Below, piece by piece: positions 1 through 6,008 of a stretch of 7,663 nt of DNA (the first letter of the stretch is position 1; every line of letters begins with the position of its first letter). The stretch covers positions 1-7,663 of the forward strand of contig JANTFY010000106.1 in assembly GCA_024763185.1 (NCBI GenBank). Direction: 5' to 3'. The stretch comes from Gammaproteobacteria bacterium. Lineage in GTDB: Bacteria; Pseudomonadota; Gammaproteobacteria; GCA-001735895. The notes below the pieces were generated by a model that had not been told where the DNA came from, did not search any database, and saw only the letters and a list, made by a program, of their open reading frames with translations. A program made the position numbers and the translations under genes.

Positions 1-514
1 CGCCTTCCCCGCTGTTAAGGTCCTTGGATTTGCCGCTTACAGCGGTACCGGAAAAACCACGTTACTGACCCGGGTCATTCCACTACTTACCGGGGCAGGC
101 TTGCGCATTGGGCTGATTAAGCACTCGCACCACGATTTTGCCATCGATCGGCCCGGCAAGGACAGCTATGAATTACATCATGCCGGTTGCAGCCAAACCT
201 TACTGACATCCAGATACCGTAGTGCGCTGATTAAGGAAAACGTTCAGCAGGTTGAACCCAGACTTGATAACGCACTGAGAGAGCTGGACCTTGACCGGAT
301 TGATCTGGTGCTTGTGGAGGGTTTCCGCCACGTGGTCGAATTAACAAAAATCGAATTACACCGTCCGTCGCTGAATAAACCCCTGTTATATCCAAAACAG
401 TCCAACATTATCGCGATCGCCAGTGATGAAAACATCGATACGGACTTGCCACTGCTGGATATCAATAATGCCGAGGCGGTGGCCGAATTTATTCTAAAAT
501 GGAAAAAATCCTGA
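1..514 (+). CDS. mobB: Molybdopterin-guanine dinucleotide biosynthesis protein MobB, 5' partial
   Basis: MobB is a small cytoplasmic P-loop GTPase that assists MobA in attaching GMP to molybdopterin, giving the bis-MGD cofactor of DMSO-reductase-type molybdoenzymes. The reading frame is open from base 2, the first complete codon, to TGA at 512-514, showing 170 residues. The Walker A motif AYSGTGKTT is encoded at about 35-61. After it come the family signatures GLIKHSHHDF, DRPGKDSYELHHAGC and LVLVEGFRH, and near the C-terminus IIAIAS and LLDIN. All align by eye with E. coli MobB (about 175 residues), so probably fewer than ten N-terminal residues are missing. The true start lies before the window. 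The TTG at 101 cannot be the start because it would remove the P-loop. No mobA is visible; it could lie upstream. Family identity is very secure; the biochemical role of MobB as an accessory factor is established knowledge, not seen here. Confidence 0.95.
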   Translation, partial: AFPAVKVLGFAAYSGTGKTTLLTRVIPLLTGAGLRIGLIKHSHHDFAIDRPGKDSYELHHAGCSQTLLTSRYRSALIKENVQQVEPRLDNALRELDLDRIDLVLVEGFRHVVELTKIELHRPSLNKPLLYPKQSNIIAIASDENIDTDLPLLDINNAEAVAEFILKWKKS

Positions 515-517
515 CAA

Positions 518-533
518 ACCGGTTTTACCCGGT
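518..533 (+). other. Short hairpin just after mobB, weak terminator candidate
   Basis: ACCGG (518-522) and CCGGT (529-533) form a perfect 5-bp stem around a 6-base loop, four bases after the mobB stop. There is no run of T after it, so it does not meet the usual pattern of an intrinsic terminator. It may only help to protect the 3' end of the mobB transcript, or mean nothing. Confidence 0.25.
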
Positions 534-589
534 GATCCTGGCCACGAAGCAGTGCGGCAGACGAATAGAAAAGATCAAGCAGTCATGGC

Positions 590-595
590 TATAAT
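590..595 (+). promoter_or_regulatory. Candidate sigma-70 -10 box for the hybrid kinase gene
   Basis: A perfect TATAAT lies 35 bases before the kinase ATG at 631. A TG occurs four bases before the box, one base off the extended -10 spacing. At the expected distance upstream (about 567-572) there is only AGAAAA, which does not resemble TTGACA, so a -35 element is absent or activator-dependent. Transcription would start near 602 and leave a leader of about 29 bases. The box suggests the kinase is transcribed separately from mobB. Confidence 0.4.
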
Positions 596-630
596 CATGA
601 AAAATCAACACGATCTGCTTTAATCAGAAC

Positions 631-3600
631 ATGTCAATGTGCAAAACACAACCGGGCGGGATCTTCATAAAGCAGTATTGCAAAACGTTTTTAACCAGCT
701 GCCTGTTATTAGCCGGATTGTGTCTGTTTTCCTCCCCCCTGCAGGCACGGAACTCAGGAGCCTCATTACAACCGGTAAAACTGCAGTTAATCTGGCAACA
801 TCAGTTTGAATTTGCAGGTTTTTATGCGGCCAAGGCCCAGGGTTATTATGCTGAGGCCGGGCTGGATGTTGAAATACTGCCGTTTATTCCAGGCGAACCG
901 AGCCCGGTAGAAAAAATAACCCGTGGAGACGTTGATTTTGCCGTCGGTGATGCCTCCGTCATCGTTGACCGCGCCCGCGGCAAACCCATCAAACTGCTCG
1001 CCAATATTTTTCAACACAATCCCTATGTGTTGATATCGCTGACCGAGTCCGGCATCACTTCGCCCGCCCAAATGGTCGGTAAAAAAATCATGTTGGCTTC
1101 GCATGAAGCCATGACCCCGGCCATCCATGCCATGCTGGCTGCAGAATCAGTCAGTCTTGAGCAGATGCAGGTCATCGAACACAGCTTCACTCTCGATCCG
1201 TTATTAAACGGTGAGGTGGATGTTATGTCTGCCTTTGTCTCAAATGAACCGGCTGTGTTGAAACAGATGGGCATAAACTTCAACATCATCAGCCCGATCA
1301 ATTACGGTATTGATTTCTATGGCAACAACATCTTTACGCATGAAAAAAACCTGCTTAAAAATCCCGAGCGGGTCGATGCTTTTGTAAAGGCCAGTCTCAA
1401 GGGCTGGAGCTACGCGCTCAATCACCCTGAAGAAATCATTGACCTGATCCTGCAACAATACTCACAGGCCAAATCCCGCGAGGTATTGCAATTTGAAGCC
1501 AGGGCCATTCACAAGCTTATTCTGCCAGAACATGTGACGCTGGGTGATATCAGCATCCCGCGTCTGCAACAGATCGCAAAGACCTTTATCCAGAAGAACA
1601 TCATCAGCGCGGATTTTGATATCGACAGCCTGCTGGTAAAAGCTGATGACAAAACAACAGAATCTATCCAGCTGACACCAAAAGAAAAAGCCTGGATCAA
1701 ACAGAAAAAAATCATTTCCCTGGGCGTTGATCCCGTCTGGGCGCCCTTTGAATTCATTGATGAGCACGGGCGTTATGCGGGTATGGCATCCGATTTTATG
1801 ACGCTGATCAGCAATAAAACCGGGCTTGGCTTCGAGGTCCAACAGCATGACAGTTGGCAGGAGGTCATCGACAGCGCCAAGACCGGTCAACTGGATATAC
1901 TACCCGCCGTCGTGCATACCCCTGAGCGTGCAGAATTCCTGCAATTTACCAAACCCCACATGGTCTATCCCATGGTGATTGTTACGCGCAAGAACAGTCA
2001 TTTTATCAGCAACATGGACGACCTGAACCAGCAAAAGGTCCTGGTGATCAAGGATTATGCGACGGAAAGCATCCTACGCCGCAACCACCCGGAAATAGAA
2101 CTGCTACTGGCAGACAATATCAATCAGGCACTGGACAGGCTATCTTCAGGTGAAGCACGTGCCTTTATTGATAACCTGGCCAGCATCACTCAAAGCATCA
2201 CTCAACGAGGCATCACTAATCTCAGGATTAGCGGAACCACGCCTTATGAATTCGCACTCAGCATCGGGGTTGTAAAAGACAACCCTGTGCTGCTGCAAAT
2301 ACTGCAAAAAGCCTTGAATTCAATTTCACCCCAGGAGAAAAAGCAAATCCTCGACAAATGGATTTCAATTGACCTGCCCAGTCAGATCGACATGACGCTG
2401 ATCATACAAATCAGTAGCGTCTCGCTTTTCATCATGGCCCTGTTCATGTACTGGAACCGAAAAATGGCCCATGAAATCAGTCGACGTAAACAGTTTGAAG
2501 TTGAACTGATGAAATCAGAACAACGCTTTCGTGAACTGTTTGAAAAAAATCAGGCGGTGGAACTGATCGTAAATCCTGGCAATACAAAAATTATCGATGC
2601 CAATCACGCCGCCTTGCAATTCTATGGTTACAGCAAACCACAACTGCTGGCTTTAACCCTCAACGACCTCAACACCACCTCGCTGAGTAAAACTCTGGCA
2701 AACCTGTCCCAGGCCAGGAAGGAGCAAAAATCGCATTTCTATTCAAATCACCAGCTATCGAATGGAGAGATCCGCGATGTTGAAGTGCATTGCGGCCCCA
2801 TCGACTGGAACGGCGAACAATTACTGTATTCGATCGTGCACGATATTACTGACCGGGTTAAGGCTGAAAACAGCCTGGTGGAAGCCAAGGCGGAAGCAGA
2901 AAAAGCCAATCAGGTAAAAAGTGAATTCCTCGCCAACATGAGCCATGAAATCCGTACCCCCATGAACTCCGTGCTCGGTATGGCTGAATTGCTGGAGGAC
3001 ACCCCGCTCAATGATGAACAGAAAAAAATGCTGTCTATCGTACAAAGCTCAGGAAAATCGCTGATTTCCATCATCAACAATATTCTCGATTTCTCTAAAC
3101 TGGAAGCTGAAAAAATGACCATCGAGAAAGTATCGTTCGCATTGCGCCCGATGGTTCAGGAGGTAATGGATACTCTTAAAGTGGAAGCCGCTGAAAAGCA
3201 ACTGGAACTGATCATTGACAGTGCCAGCGATATGGATATCACTATTTCAAATGACCCGACCAAGTTGCGTCAGATCCTGACCAACCTGGTTGCCAATGCC
3301 ATAAAGTTCACCGACTCCGGCTCTGTCACTATTTATTTGGACAAGCAGCAAACCATCAACCAGAAAACCACGCTGCTGTTAAAAATCATCGATACCGGCA
3401 TCGGTATTGAAGAACATGTGCTCGATCATTTATTTGATTCTTTTACCCAGGCCGAACAATCCACCACCCGAAAATACGGCGGCACCGGGCTGGGACTGAC
3501 CATCACCAAGAAACTGATCGATATGCTTGGGGGAGAAATCAAGGTTAGCTCACGCCCCGGTAAAGGCAGTACCTTTTCCATCTATCTACCAACCCATTTC

Positions 3601-4413
3601 AAGATGATGACTGATGAAGAAAAGAAACGCAGTCATCGCCCTACAAATCAACCCGAAAAAAATCTGCCGCGCTTTATGGCACGGGTGCTGGTGGCAGAAG
3701 ATGTCAAACCCAACCAGGTACTGATCAAGAAAATGCTGGCGCGCTTCGGCTTGAACTGCGTGTTTGCCAATAACGGACAACAGGCCCTGGAAATAGCCCG
3801 TAAAGGCAATTTCGACATAATTTTCATGGATTGCCAGATGCCGGTCATGGATGGTTATACGGCCACGCGTAAAATTCGCCAATTTAACCGTGACATACCC
3901 ATCGTGGCGATAACCGCGAATGTCTCTACCGAAGACCGCGAACGCGTTTTCACCAGTGGCATGAATGAACTCATCACCAAACCGGTCAACCTCGTTACCC
4001 TGGAAAATGCCCTGGTCAAATGGCTGCCCGATAAAATCATTAAGCCTGAACAACAGTTAACGCAAATCCATAATGACCCCGAAGTCATCAATTACATAAC
4101 ATTAAACAAGCTCAAAGACGAGATGGAAGAAGCGTTTGCAGAGGTTTACGAGTCGGTATTCAGCAGCATTCAATCAAGCATTAATCAACTTCAGCAACAA
4201 ACAGATGACCATGAAACCATCACGCGCCTGTTTCACAGTATCAAATCACCTGCCGCCTCACTCGGCGCAGAAAAACTGGCAAAACTGGCGGCACTTTATG
4301 AACAGCAGTCAAAACAGCCGGAAACGCACAACCTGGAAAATCAGCTGGATAACCTGAAACGATCCTTTAATGAACTGCGTCAGCAATTAAGTGACTTTAA
4401 AATGACCGGATAA
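631..4413 (+). CDS. Hybrid sensor histidine kinase with two periplasmic binding domains, PAS, receiver and HPt
   Basis: This 1260-residue inner-membrane sensor should detect periplasmic ligands and drive a His-Asp-His phosphorelay. Residues 1-39 look like a signal peptide or anchor ending LQA/RN. Residues about 48-335 resemble NMT1/THI5-type binding proteins (LQLIWQHQFEFAGFYAA then GYYAEAGLDVE). Residues about 352-583 are an SBP_bac_3 domain (ISLGVDPVWAPFEFID). One membrane helix spans about 589-608. PAS plus PAC covers about 627-742, then a short coiled linker. HisKA has SHEIRTP with phosphoacceptor H772. HATPase_c has N-box N885/N889, DTGIGI at 921-926 and GGTGLGL at 950-956. The receiver has E1023/D1024, phosphoacceptor D1067 (MDCQMPVMDG), T1095 and K1117. 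The HPt has H1202 in FHSIKSPAASLGA. All catalytic residues are present. ATG 631 is the first possible start, because an in-frame TGA lies at 598-600; ATG 637 is possible, and neither has a clear Shine-Dalgarno. Ligand and partner regulator are unknown, and no output regulator is encoded nearby. Confidence 0.93.
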   Translation: MSMCKTQPGGIFIKQYCKTFLTSCLLLAGLCLFSSPLQARNSGASLQPVKLQLIWQHQFEFAGFYAAKAQGYYAEAGLDVEILPFIPGEPSPVEKITRGDVDFAVGDASVIVDRARGKPIKLLANIFQHNPYVLISLTESGITSPAQMVGKKIMLASHEAMTPAIHAMLAAESVSLEQMQVIEHSFTLDPLLNGEVDVMSAFVSNEPAVLKQMGINFNIISPINYGIDFYGNNIFTHEKNLLKNPERVDAFVKASLKGWSYALNHPEEIIDLILQQYSQAKSREVLQFEARAIHKLILPEHVTLGDISIPRLQQIAKTFIQKNIISADFDIDSLLVKADDKTTESIQLTPKEKAWIKQKKIISLGVDPVWAPFEFIDEHGRYAGMASDFMTLISNKTGLGFEVQQHDSWQEVIDSAKTGQLDILPAVVHTPERAEFLQFTKPHMVYPMVIVTRKNSHFISNMDDLNQQKVLVIKDYATESILRRNHPEIELLLADNINQALDRLSSGEARAFIDNLASITQSITQRGITNLRISGTTPYEFALSIGVVKDNPVLLQILQKALNSISPQEKKQILDKWISIDLPSQIDMTLIIQISSVSLFIMALFMYWNRKMAHEISRRKQFEVELMKSEQRFRELFEKNQAVELIVNPGNTKIIDANHAALQFYGYSKPQLLALTLNDLNTTSLSKTLANLSQARKEQKSHFYSNHQLSNGEIRDVEVHCGPIDWNGEQLLYSIVHDITDRVKAENSLVEAKAEAEKANQVKSEFLANMSHEIRTPMNSVLGMAELLEDTPLNDEQKKMLSIVQSSGKSLISIINNILDFSKLEAEKMTIEKVSFALRPMVQEVMDTLKVEAAEKQLELIIDSASDMDITISNDPTKLRQILTNLVANAIKFTDSGSVTIYLDKQQTINQKTTLLLKIIDTGIGIEEHVLDHLFDSFTQAEQSTTRKYGGTGLGLTITKKLIDMLGGEIKVSSRPGKGSTFSIYLPTHFKMMTDEEKKRSHRPTNQPEKNLPRFMARVLVAEDVKPNQVLIKKMLARFGLNCVFANNGQQALEIARKGNFDIIFMDCQMPVMDGYTATRKIRQFNRDIPIVAITANVSTEDRERVFTSGMNELITKPVNLVTLENALVKWLPDKIIKPEQQLTQIHNDPEVINYITLNKLKDEMEEAFAEVYESVFSSIQSSINQLQQQTDDHETITRLFHSIKSPAASLGAEKLAKLAALYEQQSKQPETHNLENQLDNLKRSFNELRQQLSDFKMTG
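2182..2205 (+). repeat. Two exact tandem copies of a 12-base unit inside the kinase gene
   Basis: AGCATCACTCAA occurs twice in direct succession, in frame, encoding SITQ-SITQ (residues 518-525). A degenerate third copy, GCATCACT, follows at 2210-2217. It lies in the second lobe of the SBP_bac_3 domain. From memory of the family, the local length between NLAS and the TNL motif looks normal, so this may be sequence coincidence rather than a recent slippage insertion. Confidence 0.6.
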
Positions 4414-4427
4414 GCGTCGGCTTAACC
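4408..4427. terminator. Hairpin spanning both convergent stop codons, possible bidirectional terminator
   Basis: TAAGC (4411-4415) pairs with GCTTA (4420-4424) around the loop GTCG. Past an A/A mismatch the stem gains two more pairs (GG 4408-4409 with CC 4426-4427). The arms contain the kinase TAA (4411-4413) and the pntB stop (4422-4424). No T tract follows immediately on either strand; the minus strand has TTTT only about ten bases beyond. It is the only structure between the two convergent genes, so a role in ending transcription is plausible but weakly supported. Confidence 0.35.
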
Positions 4428-5813
4428 CAGGGCTTTGACCAGTTCATCCATATTGGTTTTGGCATCACCAAACAGCATGCGCGTATTCTCCTTGTAGAAC
4501 AACGGGTTTTCCACCCCAGCATAACCGGTTGCCATACTGCGTTTCAACACCACGACCATTTTACTGCGCCAGACTTCCAGCACCGGCATACCGGATATCG
4601 GGCTACCCGGATCTTCCAGCGCTGCCGGATTGACCGTGTCATTGGCACCAATAACCAGGGTCACATCGACATTGGGAAAATCGTCGTTGACTTCATCCAT
4701 TTCAAACACCACATCGTAGGGCACCTTGGCCTCTGCGAGCAGTACATTCATATGCCCGGGCATTCTGCCTGCCACCGGATGAATTCCAAAATGCACATTG
4801 ACACCTTTACCCATCAGGATTCGAGTGACTTCTGCCACCGCGCGCTGAGCCTGCGCCATGGCCATGCCATAACCCGGTACAATCATGACTTTTTTGGCTT
4901 CACTGAGCTTCTGTGCCACTTCCTCGACGGATGTCGCAATCACTTCACCGGCTTCTTCAGCAGACCCGCTGGGCTTGCTGCTGGTTCCAAAACCACCGGC
5001 AATGACGCTTAAAAAATGTCGATTCATGGCACGGCACATTATGTAACTCAAAATGGCACCACTGCTACCCACCAGTGCACCGGTCACGATCAACAGGTCA
5101 TTGGATAACATAAAACCGGTAGCGGCCGCGGCCCAGCCCGAATAGCTGTTCAACATCGAGATAACCACCGGCATATCAGCACCGCCAATAGCGATAACCA
5201 TGTGCACGCCAAAAACCAGCGCAATCACGGTCATGATAATCAAAGGGGCATAGGCCTCATCCAGGCTCTCCACACCGACAAACACGAAACCGTAAACCAC
5301 CACCACGATAAACATGACCAGGTTGATCAGATGCCGCGCCGGCAACAGGACTGGTTTACTGTTGATCATGGCGCTGAGCTTGCCGAACGCAATCACCGAA
5401 CCGGAAAAAGTCATCGCCCCGATGAATATACCAAGATACACCTCGATATCATGAATGGTTTTTTCCACGCCCGCAAAATGCAAGGCAGGGTCAAAATAGG
5501 TGGCATAACCGACACTGACCGCGGCCAGCCCAACCAGGCTGTGTAGAATGGCCACCAGTTGCGGCATCTGGGTCATCTTGACCTTGCGTGCCACAATGAA
5601 ACCGAAAATCGCGCCGGGAATCATGCACAACACGATGACCCAGTAACTGGTGACCGCATCGCTGAATACCGTGGCAATAATTGCCAACACCATGCCCAAC
5701 ATACCGTAAAGGTTGCCACGCTTGGCATTTTCATTGCTGCTCAACCCACCCAATGCGAGAATAAACAAGGTGGCCGCACCCAGATAGAAAGCGTTTATCA
5801 ATTGATCTGACAT
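4422..5813 (-). CDS. pntB: NAD(P) transhydrogenase subunit beta (proton-translocating)
   Basis: PntB is the beta subunit of the inner-membrane transhydrogenase. It carries part of the proton channel and the NADP(H)-binding domain III; with PntA it couples inward proton movement to hydride transfer from NADH to NADP+. The protein has 463 residues (E. coli: 462). Roughly nine hydrophobic helices fill residues 1-262, and the soluble domain begins near 300. The channel residue H91 (ILHSLVG), D213 (GGADMPVV) and N222 (MLNSYSG) are all present. Domain III shows GYGMAMAQAQ at 314-323, HPVAGRMPGHMN at 345-356, GANDTVNP at 389-396 with D392, and KRSMATGYAG at 424-433 with K424, R425 and Y431. These positions equal the E. 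coli numbering. The start ATG (5811-5813) has AAGAGG eight bases upstream. The gene follows pntA after an unusual 195-base gap. Identity is very secure and no defect is visible. Confidence 0.97.
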   Translation of the reverse strand: MSDQLINAFYLGAATLFILALGGLSSNENAKRGNLYGMLGMVLAIIATVFSDAVTSYWVIVLCMIPGAIFGFIVARKVKMTQMPQLVAILHSLVGLAAVSVGYATYFDPALHFAGVEKTIHDIEVYLGIFIGAMTFSGSVIAFGKLSAMINSKPVLLPARHLINLVMFIVVVVYGFVFVGVESLDEAYAPLIIMTVIALVFGVHMVIAIGGADMPVVISMLNSYSGWAAAATGFMLSNDLLIVTGALVGSSGAILSYIMCRAMNRHFLSVIAGGFGTSSKPSGSAEEAGEVIATSVEEVAQKLSEAKKVMIVPGYGMAMAQAQRAVAEVTRILMGKGVNVHFGIHPVAGRMPGHMNVLLAEAKVPYDVVFEMDEVNDDFPNVDVTLVIGANDTVNPAALEDPGSPISGMPVLEVWRSKMVVVLKRSMATGYAGVENPLFYKENTRMLFGDAKTNMDELVKALG

Positions 5814-6007
5814 TATGGGAGCCTCTTAAAATCAGGATTTTTTTGTGAGATCAAGGAAGTTTCGCACGCAGAACCGGAGTGTATAGACACATACATGAGG
5901 ATTTGAGCACGAAACTTATGTACAGGACGTACGGTATTCCTATTTTGCAGGAGCAAAAATCGGTGACGTCGATATCGCGGAAAAAGACTATTTGAACAGG
6001 CTTCCAT
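5813..6007 (-). CDS. Small open frame across the element, 64 codons, doubtful
   Basis: On the minus strand an ATG at 6005-6007 lies in the element's right terminal repeat, four bases after GGAGAG at the end of pntA. The frame stays open across the whole element and ends in a TAA that overlaps the pntB ATG as TAATG. The predicted 64-residue product (MEACSNSLFPRYRRHRF..., ending NPDFKRLP) is basic, with no domain, signal peptide or membrane segment that I recognise. Its composition looks like translated repeat rather than a selected protein. It may be translated because it inherits the old pntB ribosome binding site, and it could matter as a coupling frame even if the peptide has no function. 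Confidence 0.25.
   Translation of the reverse strand: MEACSNSLFPRYRRHRFLLLQNRNTVRPVHKFRAQILMYVSIHSGSACETSLISQKNPDFKRLP
5814..5832 (+). repeat. Left terminal inverted repeat of the element
   Basis: The plus strand reads TATGGGAGCCTCTTAAAAT. It starts directly next to the pntB start codon. Compared with the reverse complement of the right end it differs at three positions (6, 12 and 15). Confidence 0.7.
5822..5827 (-). promoter_or_regulatory. Ribosome binding site of pntB, supplied by the inserted element
   Basis: The minus strand reads AAGAGG, then eight bases, then the pntB ATG. The site lies inside the left terminal inverted repeat (5814-5832), so it belongs to the element rather than to the original operon. 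In mRNA it would be part of the stem formed by the two terminal repeats. Confidence 0.65.
5857..5917. repeat. Imperfect internal hairpin of the element
   Basis: AAGTTTCG (5857-5864) is the exact reverse complement of CGAAACTT (5910-5917). On nearly the same axis, TGTAT (5880-5884) pairs with ATACA (5891-5895) around AGACAC. The stretches between are only partly complementary. The result is a long, interrupted hairpin centred near 5887, able to form on either strand. Confidence 0.6.
5943..5958. repeat. Small perfect hairpin within the element
   Basis: TTTTGC (5943-5948) and GCAAAA (5953-5958) form a perfect 6-bp stem around AGGA. No T tract follows on either strand, so it is not a convincing terminator. 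Confidence 0.5.
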
Positions 6008-6008
6008 A
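5990..6008 (-). repeat. Right terminal inverted repeat of the element
   Basis: The minus strand reads TATGGAAGCCTGTTCAAAT, beginning immediately after the pntA TAG. It matches the left end at 16 of 19 positions. The similarity stops at the element edges, because flanking bases on the two sides are unrelated apart from TA. Confidence 0.7.

Larger units (their letters stand above)
5814..6008. mobile_element. MITE-like non-autonomous element between pntA and pntB
   Basis: The whole pntA/pntB gap is bounded by inverted repeats: 5814-5832 and 5990-6008 match at 16 of 19 positions when one is reverse-complemented. Both outer edges are TA, fitting the TA target duplication of IS630/Tc1-type transposition; the element proper would be 5816-6006 (191 bases). 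Deleting it with one TA restores TAG-TA-ATG with GGAGAG just before, a normal close pntA/pntB junction. It carries no transposase. Inside are an imperfect long hairpin around 5857-5917, a TTTTGC/GCAAAA hairpin at 5943-5958, and CGATATCG at 5970-5977. Size, TA ends and internal symmetry recall Correia-type elements of Neisseria, but the terminal sequence differs. The alternative is a regulatory leader that evolved in place. The inverted repeats are seen directly; mobility is inferred. Confidence 0.65.

Noticed and set aside
101..514. mobB starting at the TTG at 101
   Set aside because: The frame is open upstream and encodes the P-loop needed for MobB; the gene is cut by the window edge.
3586..4053. 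155-codon open frame on the minus strand opposite the kinase receiver domain
   Set aside because: The opposite strand encodes an intact receiver with all catalytic residues; this frame has no family resemblance.
4188..4290. HPt motif with serine after the conserved lysine (HSIKSP instead of HxxKG) as a defect
   Set aside because: Small-residue substitutions at this position are common in HPt domains; H1202 and K1205 are intact and the SLGA sequence follows as expected.
5826..5856. Possible promoter (TTGATC, 18 bases, TTTAAG) before pntB on the minus strand
   Set aside because: Both boxes are weak, and transcription would begin after the ribosome binding site, so it could not serve pntB.
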